Made by a program: the position numbers and the translations under genes. Positions 45,089 through 57,602 of a DNA stretch of 64,000 bases are shown here, piece after piece (the first letter of the stretch is position 1; each line of letters starts with the position of its first letter). The stretch is from Enchytraeus crypticus (Eukaryota; Annelida; Clitellata; Enchytraeida; Enchytraeidae), in the NCBI GenBank assembly GCA_905160935.1, contig CAJHZI010000425.1:986001-1050000 (forward strand). Reading direction: 5' to 3'. The notes under the pieces were generated by a model. The model had not been told where the DNA came from. It made no database searches and saw nothing but the letters and a program-made list of their open reading frames with translations.

Positions 45089-45905
45089 TTAAAGAAAAGG
45101 TGGTTTAAGCGCAGGTCGCTGCTCATGGACACTGGATGGAAAAGAGAGATGGAAAAGATAGGTCTTCAACTGCTTATGGAACTGCTCATATGAAAGCAAA
45201 GGCTGATGTGATTCAAATGAAGATTTCCGAAGATTGGATGGAAGAGAATTCCAGATCTGAGGTGCGGCATGCTGGAAAGAACGATTAGATAGCTTAGAGC
45301 GTGAAGGTATACTAGGTCTCACAAGAGTAATTAACTTAGAAGACCGAGTAACAGCAGGCTGCATCACTTTAATCAAGTGAGATATACAAGTTTGTCCAGG
45401 GATGGTGATGGACTTATAGGTTAACGAAGCTGTTTTGTAAATGATACGCTCTTTATTCTTTAGCCAGTGCAGACTTCAAAATAGGCGTAACATGTGAGTA
45501 CTTGGAACTACAAAAAATTGCTCGCGCAAGAGAATTCTGAACAAACTGCAACCGATCAATCTCACAGCCAGGGAGATTTAAAAACAGGGAATTGCAGTAG
45601 TCCAACTTCGATTGCACAAGAGCAGCACCAATTGTAGCAGCTGTCTCACGTGACAAATATGGACGTATTCGACGAAGATCACGGATATGGAAGAAACATG
45701 CTTGTGAAGTTTTAGTTATGTGTTCGTGGAAGGTTAGGTGTTTATCAAGGATAACACCGAGATTTCTCACAGAAGAAACAGGTGATATTTTAATATCCGA
45801 AGATAACGAAAGAGTTTTCCCATTCAGCTTCAGAATCTGTTGAGGTGTCCCGACCAACAAGAATTCAGTCTTAGATTGATTATTCTTTTTTCTATACAAA
45901 TATTT
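45089..45905 (-). mobile_element. Non-LTR retrotransposon 3' fragment (L2/CR1 type)
   Basis: Encodes the end of a reverse transcriptase ORF: SVRNLGVILDKHLTFHEHI, CFFHIRDLRRIRPYLS, ALVQSKLDYCNSLFLNLP, RLQFVQNSLARAI. After a break near 45377-45453, in another frame, come AAPQIWNSLPSNLRKS and FHKQLKTYLFHLSF. These are classic L2/CR1 C-terminal signatures. The polymerase core is missing (5' truncation). Confidence 0.8.
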
Positions 45906-48063
45906 AAATGCAGCAGTGCGGGGCGTTAGCTAGTTAGTGACGCTATATAATGGCAATTATCCTAATGAGAATATGTTTATATCGACAATAATAAAATAAC
46001 AATTCAGAATGATGATTCTATTGGTAAAATAAGACATACTTTGAAGGTATTTTAACCTAAGTAGATTATGGAAAGTTGATCCTAAGACCAACGGCGATTT
46101 TAATTTATATTTTTCTACTTTCGGACTCTTTAATGGTTAATCCGTAGTTTCTGTTTTTCTGTTCGTTAGTTTTTTTTTTCATTTCTTGTTCTGTTCTTAC
46201 TGCCATTCATTTTGGTGAATAAAAGGTCATATTTATAATTCATTATTTATAATTGAATACGTCCATATTACGGTTAAATGCAATTAATATCTCGGAGAAC
46301 TTTAAAATATAACTTTAAAGTATTATGCATTTTATTAAAAAGATTCCCAACGTAAGCGAAGAGTTTGAACAAGCACGTAATTGTTCCCATACCGTGTACG
46401 ATATGCAAAACTGCATGAAGAAGTCAAGGTTCCGAAATTTGAAGGCCACTGTATGGGAGAATGCGATGAGAACGGCAGAACTGCAACGTCAACTTCAGGC
46501 CGTATCTAGGATATTATATTAGTCGGGTTGTGTCTCCGAGCCAAGTGAAATATTTGCCATTTTAGCGGTTAGTCATACCGCTGCTTATACAATGCACACC
46601 CTCTTGTTTATCCATAGTTATATACAGAAAATCAAAATTAAATATCTGGGCCATCATTTTGTAAAGGATATAAGTTTCTTCCGGAGCATAAATTAAATCA
46701 GACACACTATAAATTGTTGATAGTTAATTTTTGAAAGTGGCTAGGACAACTTAATTTGAAGAAAATGTTTATGCTTCAGAATAATTATTATGACGATTTT
46801 TCCCACTATGAAAATAGCAATGCAAACATTTTGTGTTGTACTATAAGGTATATAAAATACTCCTATGAAGATATGATTCATAAAAAAAATTTTTGCGTCA
46901 ATTTCAAATCCTATAAATGTTGTGAAGGGTTTTTCAGGAAGCCGTGTAGAGAACTAAATTAATAAAAATAAAAATGTACAGGAAGATTAGCCAATTGGAA
47001 AAGTGTTTACATAAGGAGCTTGATTTCCGTGAGAAAGCATTATTCTCTACATGAACATTATGCTCTAAATATGACAAAAGACTAGTACTAGTCTAGCTTA
47101 TCATCACTCCTGGCATATAAGCATTTCAACAAATCCCATACACCATAGCATTCAAAATATTACTATGAAGTTCAATAGCCGTGCAGTTAGCGCAGCCCAT
47201 TTAATTTAGCCCGTGATATGAACCCGCGTTAATTCTAAACGATATAAAGTTAGAATTGTATAAAAATATGTCACCTTGTGAGCCACCAATGAAGAATTTT
47301 AACTGTAAGCCTAAATTTACTGCTTGCATTAAACGATTTAAAGTAAGCATGATCGATTTTCTGCGGAAAATGCAGAACCATTTTAATTAAGCAGGGCTAA
47401 TAATTATCTCAATGCTAAAAATTTAGACGAACTATTGTTTGTCAAGCATAATTATACTTATACATTTATACTTATAAATTTTCAAGTATAATTATACATT
47501 TAGTTAATGACACTTTACTTAGAAATCAAGTTACGACCCATATAAATGACAAACGCATGCGGATCATTAGGAAATTTAAGTTCTGATCCTTAACTGGCGC
47601 AAAGCTTGAAGTTTATTAGAACCAAAGTAAAAAAGTAAAAAATATAAGACAAATCACAGCACACAGACATATCATGCAAACATCATATCCATGAACAAAT
47701 AAATAGATGCATTAGACACCTAAATCTCAAGTCAAAAAACTAACATCTTATTCAATGAATCCTGTGGCCATCAGAGAGGGCACAAGGTGCTTTATCTAGC
47801 TGACCACCACAGGAAATCAGTCCGAGAAATGATATTGGTAGTTTAAAACTACATGTCTGCAGACTAGCAAAAATATGAAGTATAACAGCAAAAATTGCAA
47901 ACAGCAAATAACCTACACACTAGTAAGATTACTAAAATTAGAAAATATGAACATACGAAAAATGAATTTGCAATCATAGCAAAATGGCTAACTATTCCGC
48001 CAAGAGCGGACAGGAGACACTGTTACGAATGTATAAGAAAACTTTTGTAATATCGTTTGAATA
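45906..48063. other. Non-coding stretch between two retrotransposon relics
   Basis: AT-rich. Apart from the 65-residue frame at 46325-46522 I see no gene, SINE or tandem array. Confidence 0.4.
46325..46522 (+). CDS. Small hypothetical ORF, 65 residues
   Basis: ATG to TAG, encoding MHFIKKIPNVSEEFEQARN and a basic amphipathic helix RNLKATVWENAMRTAELQRQ. Composition is more coding-like than its AT-rich neighbours. No family recognised and no splice context. It could be a chance frame. Confidence 0.2.
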   Translation: MHFIKKIPNVSEEFEQARNCSHTVYDMQNCMKKSRFRNLKATVWENAMRTAELQRQLQAVSRILY

Positions 48064-50757
48064 AAATATATGACTTTAAGTTACGAATTTCAACTGAATA
48101 GAGTTCCATATACAGCAACATTCAAAGACATTTGTCAAGTAGTTTGCATGATTCGTAGAAGAGAGATAACAAGTTAATGAAAGCCTGGTATGATACCCAC
48201 TATTTGATAGGTTTGATGTAATCATATCTCTGATAATCTTAGGCATCGAGCCTTCAGAGAAAATACACCTATATATCAAGTTGGCGGAGAGAAACTTATA
48301 TAATTGATATATCGGTAGAGTATTGTAATTTGCGCAAAGTAGTTTAGTCTTGCACAGCTTATCTTGAAATTGTAGAATTCTCAGAGCTCTGTTGTTCGCT
48401 ATGTGTAGAGGATGTAGGGCCTTATTCGTGTTTTTCCCGTACACTATTAAACCATAAGATATTCTATTGTATACAAGAGAGAAATGCAAGTTTTTACGGC
48501 AATTTATCGGAATGTAATCTCTGCGTTTATATAACATACCACATACACTATTTTGCTGGTAACTGATTTAATGTGTTCGGTAAAAGTTAATTTTTCATCG
48601 ATAAGAACACCTAAAAACTTAATTACCTTTACTCTTGATAGGGATTTTCCATCAACTGTAATTGAAAGATTGTTTTCTGATATATAGGTCTCGCAAAATT
48701 CAGTAGAAAAAAATATCATAAAGACCGATTAAGAATAATTAATAGTTAGCCTATTACTTTTTCACCAATCACTAATTAGCATGCATTCAATGTTAGCTTT
48801 ATTAAACAGATCTGATAGATTTTTGGCACAAACAAAAGAATTAGAATCGTCTGCAAAAAGTTTGAGACATCCTGTGCTCGAGGCATGTTGAATGTCATTT
48901 ATATATACTAAAAGCAAGAGAGGACCTAGTATAGAGCCTTGCGGGACACCTACATTAACTGGTAACACAGAGGAGCATATATCATCTATAACTGTGTATT
49001 GAAATCGGCCCGAAAGGTAAGATTTGAACCAAGTATGTGTAAGACCCCGCACACCATAATGCCATAATTTATCTAACAATATACTGTGATTGACCGTATC
49101 GAACGCTTTTGTCAAATCAAAAAATAAGCCCATAATAAAGTTTTTATGTCCTTTTTCATTGCGTATCATGTTGGTACAGCTAAAAAGTGCGTCGACAGTG
49201 GAGTGGCCAGATCTAAAGCCAAATTGATTTTCATACCAGATGTCATTCTTATTAAAAAAATTAGAAATTCTTTCATACATAATTTTCTCAAATATTTTGC
49301 TTAAGTTGCTTAAAAGTGAGATCGGTCTATAATTTTCTTTATTGTCCAGACTTTTTTATGATTGGGATACATTTTTATGTATTGGGATAACTTTAGATAC
49401 TTTGAAATTGGTTGGAAAGTGACCTACCTTGAAGGTTAGGTTAATAATATGGCTTGAAGGTGCTGAGATGAACTGTGCAGATAATTTTAGAATCTTGGTG
49501 TTTAAATTATCAGAACCAGCTGCAGAGGTGTTCTTAAGCGATCTAATGGTGTTGTAAACCTCGCTTGTGGAGACAGGTTTCATAAAAAATGAAGGAGATA
49601 TACTGCTATTAAGATATTTTTTGTAACTGTGATTTACACCGGCAATTTTTGAAGCTAAGTTCCTGCCTACGCTAGAAAAATAATTGTTAAAAACGTTAAC
49701 CATTTCTGCCTTGTCCCTGGTGATGCCGCCATCTGTTGCTAGTGTTTTAATACAGGAATTACTGGAATTGCGTTTATAGGAGCAAATGGAATTTAGTGTT
49801 TTCCAAATACTTTTTATAGAATTCATTTTATCATTAAGTAAATCATGATAAAAAGACACTCGGTGGTGGCGCAACCTCTTATCAAGCTTATTCCGATATG
49901 CTTTATAAACCATTTCGTCATTTTTGTCCTTGGATTGTTTAAATTTGTAGAATAGATTGTTCTTAATTTTTATACAGTTTTTAAGCTCCTTTGTAATCCA
50001 AGGCTTATCCTTTAGTTTCTTACGGGAGCATTTGATCAAGGGAAAATTGACCTCTGCCGTATCGGTTAGTGTTTTGATTAAGAACGTCATAGATTTATCA
50101 ACATCTTCAGAATTGTAAATGAGGGACCAGTCTAAGTTTTGCAACTGATAGGCAAATTTTTCTATATTTTTTCCGCTATAAATACGAATAAACGGTCTAT
50201 CACAGTATTTTATTTGCTTACGTCTCGATGTAATTATTAATAAGTTAGCATAGTGATCGGTAATATCAGTCATAACAGTGAGAGACTTTACAATCATTAC
50301 TGTCACTACAGCCTAGTGTAGTAAATACATGATCAATTAAGCTCGACGAATTGCTAGTGCATCTCGTAGGTATAATACTGAACGGTGTAAAGTGCAAGTT
50401 AACAAGGTTATTGACATACCAACAATCCTATCGCTATCATAATTGAGCAAATTCAAGTTCATATCACCAACAATAAAGCTATTACTCACAGGTTTATATA
50501 TAACTAAGAATTCAAAGAATAAATCAATAAATTCCCTAGTAGGCTGGCTGGGATGCCTATAGAAGCAATAAAAACGTATTTTACCATAATTGTTGGCCAT
50601 TACATCAACGACGATAAACTCAGCAGCATTATTAAAAAAAATTGTATCTTTCGAAGAGGCAATAAAATTATATGAGAATTTATTCAGGATAAAAATTGTA
50701 ACTCCTCCATTTTTTATCCAGAATAAATTCTCATATAATTTTATTGCCAAAGCTTAT
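48064..50757 (-). mobile_element. Non-LTR retrotransposon (CR1/Jockey group), 5' truncated and frameshifted
   Basis: Minus-strand fragments cover an APE-type endonuclease end (IRFYCFYRHPSQP, FIVGDMNLNLLNYD, near 50400-50600) and a nearly complete reverse transcriptase: NYRPISLLSNLSKIFEKIM, QFGFRSGHSTVDAL, FDLTKAFDTVNHSILLDKLW, VPQGSILGPLL, LFADDSN (the FADD catalytic box, near 48830) and the thumb region down to 48076. The reading is broken near 50310-50330, 49340-49350, 48740 and 48510-48540. The 5' end stops in a fold-back at 50658-50748. Clade is by eye only. Confidence 0.8.
50658..50748. repeat. Inverted repeat (fold-back) at the retrotransposon 5' end
   Basis: Arms GGCAATAAAATTATATGAGA plus ATTTATTCAGGATAAAAA (50658-50695) and its inverse (50711-50748) match over about 38 bases with one mismatch, separated by 15 bases. 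Confidence 0.9.
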
Positions 50758-50933
50758 CAGGACCTCGATCGTCTATAGGTCTGCATTAGTTGAAACATAT
50801 ATCATTATAGTAGTCTACATATATCATTTGTGTTTGCACGAATCTAAGTTTAATCATCTTGGATGAGGCAGTCTGATGTGCAATTTACTTGAGTAACGCT
50901 ATTTACTTCCCATTTTGAAGATGGACGCTTTAT

Positions 50934-51000
50934 AATAATAATAACAATGTCAAAGGATTAACGTCCATTTCCTCATCCAGGGATGATGTCAGGTACGTCC
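50934..51000 (-). mobile_element. SINE-C-like fragment
   Basis: AGGATTAACGTCCATTTCCT, then GATGATGTCAGGTACGTCC. It lacks the AATC tail and has AATAATAATAAC instead. Confidence 0.5.
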
Positions 51001-51519
51001 CCACAGCACACATCACTACAGATCAATTCACTTAAACCAATCTGCAAAAGAAATGTGCTGAGGATATGTAGTCTGAAGGCTCGGCATGGATGAAGCTTTT
51101 TGCACACAATCCTCTAAATTTCGATCTACTTCATATTTACTGTCTTTGTGAGTCTTTCAGATTTTGTCAGCAGCAGCAGCTTAAACTATTAGCCTAATGA
51201 TTTATGGTAGGCCTAAAGTTAATTAAAGGCTAACTGTGCATTTTATCAATCCTTTGCATTTTTGATAATAAGCTAATAAACTGAACGCTGTTGCCCGCTG
51301 AGTAAAAAAATGCATCCATCCTGTGTCCGATTCTTGGATAGCATCTGAGCAATATTTAGTTTTTTAAAGTATTAATTATCGTATGTGGTATATATCTGTG
51401 GCTGTTTGACTATTTACATGTATATCCAATAGGCCCTATATCATAATTCAGGCGTTCAGGAGTTAATTAAAGAGCAGTTAAATAACAAACAGCGTAGGTA
51501 TAAATTAAACATTCTCCGT

Positions 51520-51664
51520 TCACTCAATGTATGCGTAATCCTGCAGATTAGGATTATGAGGTTGTTCTGATCCAGATGGATTAGGCGGCGAGTTGATCGG
51601 TTGATAAGCGTGATTATCAACTCTAATCGTCTGATAAGCCCTGTCGTTGTCTGGGATGTCAGTG
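51520..51664 (-). CDS. Four-pass membrane protein terminal exon, copy 1 (Tyr-rich tail)
   Basis: Acceptor ATTTAG, phase 2 in, stop TGA at 51520-51522. It encodes TDIPDNDRAYQTIRVDNHAY and ends LQDYAYIE. The copy at 62963-63107 differs by three silent changes only, which supports real coding. Confidence 0.7.
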
Positions 51665-54600
51665 CTAAATTATAACAATGAAACAGGTTTGGTTATCTTA
51701 TTAATGCGACTGCTTAGCCTTGAGGAATTTCAACAATATTATGTTCAGCTAAACTATCTGATGTAATAATAACACGCATTATAGTGAAATGATCAACTAC
51801 ATGTAGGTTGATATCTATCACTTTTAATACCACATGTTAAATCCGTTAGGCAATTTTGTCCGTTTTCCGTGTAGCCAGTCCAGTGAATGTCAGAGATTTT
51901 GCTCTCAGATTAGCGCGGCTGGGATTCGAACCCACGAGAGTTCAATTCACCTTAGGATCTATCATTTATAACTTTATGACGTTATCTACGCCTCTCACCA
52001 TTGCGCTATTGAGACATTCAGTTTTAAATTTAAGTCTTCAATTTGTTTGATGTAGATATAAGAGATAACAAAAACACTTTTTTTGTTTTGAGTGGACATA
52101 TTTTGGTTCTGTTTTGATATTTGGGCCTTCAAGATTTAACAAGTTCACAATGTCATGCTAGAATTGCATCGAGAAACAACCGTAGGCCCTATATGTGGTG
52201 TACCATTTTTAATCAAGATTGATCAGAGATATGATAACTAATAATTACACGTAATTATACTACACTTACATATAAATGTATTATAATTGTACATTATTTT
52301 ACATAATTCCACAATAATGAAGATAAAATTACAAGCGTATACACAAAAAATAAGCGTATAGGCCTACAAAATAGGTATAGGTCATGTCATGTGCTCATCC
52401 TGGGGCTGGTTCCAGCCAAAGATTTCTAGATATAGGTACTGTACTTAAATTGCTCAAAATTCTACAATATTAAGAAATGGTTTGACAGATTGCGGGGTGG
52501 CTTAACAATTACAATGATAGAATTTTGATGCATCTAAGTGTAGCGGGGAACTTACGCTCCATGTCGTGTATAATTATATTTGTTATTATATAATCATGTA
52601 TAATATAATTAGGTGTAAGTATAGTATAATTATGTAAAGATAGTATTTCCCATATCTCTGTCAATCTTGATAATGTACATCACTATGTCGTGTACAACAG
52701 AGGCGCATGTGAAGTTAATGTGAATGTGGAGCTTAATGCTTCAGATTCACATTAACCTCGAATAGAACTGAAGTAAGAATGATTCCATTGTTCAGGTCTG
52801 CCTTCCTAACTTCCTAAGGTCTTGGGATCAATTCCCTGTAGAAATAAATCAGAGAGTAAAATCTCGGACATTAACAATACGGGGTAGGTCAAATAGAATA
52901 GAGTCAGTGTAAGACTCCTTTTTCGTTGACTTGAAGAGAAACCGTTCAAGCTTCTTACCTTGACGTTAGACTCACATTTTAAAAAATGAACAGGGAACAA
53001 GTATAAGTTACTACATCATGGTTACGTACGATTTTAAGTCTTGAATTCGATTGTTGTCCAGTCTGTAGGTTGCACAGAAGCTCAGGGCAACAATAATCAC
53101 AGAGACAACACCTCCTAGAACCCCAATGATGATCAAAAGTATATCGATTCCTGCATCTATACTGTAAGCCTGTTATTAATACAAGAAATTCGGCGAAAAT
53201 ACTCATCTGTGTTTCTCAAAATTTAATAGAAATATATAGGCCGAATGATTTAATTCTATTGATCTTAAATTGAAAACTTTAAAATTTACTAGAATAGAAA
53301 GGAATTTAAGACTACAAATATAAAGGTAGTCGAAATTAACAAATCGACTAGGCATTATATTAAAAAAAAATATAGGTATCATATTGGCCCTATTAATGTT
53401 TAAAGGATTTCTGATTTCTGTATCTCTGTATGACTCAGTAGGCCTGTGTATTTCTGTATATATTCGTCTGCTGTGTAATGTTCGTATATGGTATAATAGA
53501 AGATGATGATGATAATGATCATACATACGTATATCACATTGCCAATGAAGAAGTTTAACAAAGTACGTCAGCCCGTGGTGATAACCTGAACCAGATACGT
53601 CACCAGCAGATGAAGTTTCTAGGATATATTAAGCGGAAAAGAGATGTCGAAAATACCACAGAGACAGAAGAAATGGACGGCAAACAAGTCAGTAGCCTAA
53701 ATGGTATTACACTACTACTACTCAGTATTACTGTTTACATGTAGCCTAGTAATAGTAGCAGTAGGCGTTTACTGCGCAACTATATTCCAAACTACTCCCA
53801 ACTCGTACTTTTTATAATTTCTAATCAATTATTCAGTCAATCAATCAATAAGGATTTAACGTCCGGTTCCTCGCCATAAGACAACGTCAGGGACGTCTCT
53901 TGCAGACTCCTCACAAACAGGCGTCAAATCACCACACATAATATATCAAGTTCTAGATCAAAATATCATTCATCGAATACAAGACCCTATTGACTAACAA
54001 AATAAATTAATTTACTTAACCAGCAGGAGTCCAATTCATTGTTATTTGACGTTAAGGCTTGATTTCGGTTAACCCATAGATTTACAGATGATCTTCTTAT
54101 TATACTGACAGCTCCCAATGATCCAAATATGCTCAGGATGACCAACGTTTTATCCTAAAGTACAGAGAATATTGGCATATCCCATTTTATTTTTACACGA
54201 AAATATGTAGGCTTACTATAATGTGCGAGTTTCTTCATTTCTTCCCTTTAGGCTTACTATAATTTTAGGCAAAATGAAGCCAAAGAATTTCCGTTTTTCG
54301 TAAGAGTGAAATTAAGAGTGTGCTGAGAAAGGCAGATAATTAGCCTTCGACACCATTCAAATAATTTATTTGAAGCTAATATTTTATCTTTTATCGATAT
54401 TTTTACGATATTTCTTATTGTCTATTTTTAAGTCTCTAATTGTCAACGACAATTGTTAATTCCAATGATCACAACACAATATTGTCGAATAGGCATATTG
54501 GATTTCTATACTAGTAAAATGTTAAAATGAAAATTTTATTTAAAAAAGGTTAACGCAAGTTTAATGATTCAGAGACTAATCTATCAAATGTACATGTATG

Positions 54601-56796
54601 AGACTGCAAAAGGATGCGAATTACAAATTACTTATATCTTAGTATCCAAATTACAAGGAGGATAATAAGTTACATGTAAGAATACTCTGCTATTGAAACA
54701 ATGTGCTGAATACAGCTGTTAGACTGTACAAATTAATGATGGGCTCAATGTTTGTGATGCCACTTGGAAATAATTTATGAAATGCAACGTCAGCTCGATC
54801 TGTCAACTATAGCTTCATGTACGTATAGAAACTTTTTGGTGATAGGTCTATACTGTGGTGTTAGAGTTATAATTATAATTATTAGAAAAGGTAATAATTA
54901 GTAATCATAATTATTAATGACTCCATGTGCTACATTTGAAACATTTTTCTGCTCTTAACGAAATAAATATTTTAGGAAATTGAGAAATAGAGAGTAATCA
55001 TAATAAAAGCCTAATTCACTAAAATTATCCGTATTTTATATCTCTAATAAATAGTTTAGCTACATGGTCTAAACACAAATTTGTGTATGGCCCATAGTAT
55101 ACTTGCAGCAGCTCGTGAAATCGACTTTTCTTTGGTGAAGCTGATCATTCCAGTCGCAGCGAACTGTACAGAAACATAGTATATAGTCAATGTATAATAA
55201 TATTATATATTTAGTATATAGTAAATTAGTTATTACATACATATATGCACAGTAGGCCTATATATGTATAAGCATTAGCAGTATACAGGGTGAGTAAAAA
55301 ATGATAACACCTGCAAAAAATGTGAATATCTCAGGCTATTGTTAATATTTTCAAAGCAAACTTTTACCAATTACTAAAGGACTAATTTTTGATAGGGTGG
55401 CCAAATTTCATCCATTTTAATCTATGGATTGGCCAGATATACAAGTTTCAGCAGTGCAACCCTCAATTTGTTACCTAAAAATGGCGTTTGCTACAAAGGT
55501 AAGGGCAAATTGCACTTCATTGGCGAGAAGGAAAAGGTGAACCCTCAGTATTAAGTCAATACTTTACTTTCCGAGCTGCTTGATGATTGCAATGCTCTTC
55601 AACCAAATGGTTTAATCTTTCAGCGGGATTATTCTCCGGCTGATGCATCTCGTCATGCACAGGAATGGATCAGCGAGAGAAACCTGTATTTCCTCACGAA
55701 GAGTGAATGTCCTCCAAACTCTCCCGATCAAAATCCTCTGGATTACCATGTCTGGGGAACCATGCTGCATCTCTATCAGAAACACCAGTCGAAGCCTGCA
55801 AAGAAGGCAGAACTGCAGGAAGTGCCACCTACCATCAATTCGGGAGAGACTGCCCCAAACTGGAATCAACAAGGCTGTCCTAGCGTTCCGAAAGTTGCTG
55901 CAGTCCTGAAAAGCAACTGGGGGAAAGCATATCGAATAGTCAGCAATGCTAGCAGATACAACTGGTTCTTTCTGAACCACCACCACGACCCTTTTCAGAG
56001 CTAAAATATAAATAAAATAAAATGGAATTTTTATTTCCAGTACGTTAAAAAATGGGGGTTGCTCTGCTGAAACTTTCATAATTGGTCAATCTATGTACCA
56101 GAATTGATGAAAATTGGCCACCCTATCAGAATTTAGTCCTTCAGTATTTGGTAAAAGTTTGATTTGAAAATATTAACAATAGCCTGAGATATTCAAACCT
56201 TTTGCAGGTGTTATCTTTTTTTTACTCACCCTGTATATTTCTCTTAGTGCACTGCCTACTGGCTGGTCCATGGTACATAACGCCTCCACTCTTCTCTATC
56301 TTCCGCCTTCCTCTTCATTTCCACATATGAGTGGGTCTTTAAATCACCTAACATACCTAATCTCGGCCTGCCCCAGCCTCTTTTTCCTTCCATTCTACCT
56401 TCTATGACCTCTTTTAATATTCCTTCCCCCCTTAGAATGTGTCCTATCCATCTCTTCTTCCTATTTCTTAATACATTTATCAACTGTCTATCTTTGCCAA
56501 CTCTCTCCAGGACTTCCTCATTTGTAACCTTTTGAATCCAGCTAATCCTCTCCATTCTTCTCCAAATCTACATTTTCAACGCCTCCGGTTTCCTAATATC
56601 TTCCTTCCTTAAGGTCCATGTTTCATATCCATAAAATAGCATGGTCCAAACCAGAGTTTTCACTATCTTTATCTTTTTGTCTTTCTTTAGACTTTTTGTT
56701 AATAGTTCATTTCTACTATAATATTTTTACTATTTTTATAATTTTTGCTATTTTTACTTTATTTTACTATAATATAATATAATATTTTCTATTCTT

Positions 56797-56855
<59 letters not shown>

Positions 56856-57507
56856 AATGTCTTAATAAACTACGCAATAGGAAAAATGAATTGAGTGCAC
56901 AATGAATATGCGAACGGTGCTTGCAAGATAATTAGATATAATGCTACACTGAATTCTATACTCAGAAATACAGAAAAAAACTGAAAAATAAAAGAATATG
57001 TGGGCCTAAGCTATATGCGCCATCAGAGTCAGCCCTTTGTTCTTAACGGCCATGTAAAGTGAAAGAATGGAAAACTCCTTTCCATTTTAAATAGAGTAGC
57101 CTTTACTGATAATTTTTATGCGCTTCTGTTAGGCACATCCGTTGTTCATTTAACAAATGAATAATGGCGTGGGTGTCCCTTGAATGTGGATCCTGTGCTA
57201 GGTAAGGGGTCTTCATTTCGCTAATGCTACCCCTGGTCTAGTGGACTTGGGATTAAGAGCTACACCGAATAGCTACTTATTATTCAGCTAGCTATTGACA
57301 TTTACATTTCCCTATATTGCGCAACCGATTTTGATATTATGCGAACCAATATCAAACGAATATTGTATTCAGGATTAATGATATTCTTAATGATATTACT
57401 GCATTAGATATTAATTTGATTGACTATTTTTACTTTATTTTACTATAATATAATAAAAAAATAACTTAATAATTTACTATAATATAATAGAAATATATAA
57501 TATTATA

Positions 57508-57602
<95 letters not shown>

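Larger units (their letters stand above)
51430..52760. repeat. Duplicated segment, copy 1
   Basis: Tail exon, intron and flanks match 62880-63980. It differs by the SINE-B insertion at 51766-52054, by small indels, and by the lack of the SINE-A found in copy 2. Confidence 0.85.

Noticed and set aside
46756-46962. 68-residue Tyr/Asn/Lys-rich frame
   Set aside because: Composition is that of AT-rich non-coding DNA, with no motif or splice context.
55612-56079. 155-residue minus-strand frame in the mariner relic
   Set aside because: It is the shadow of the transposase read on the + strand, which carries the catalytic motifs.
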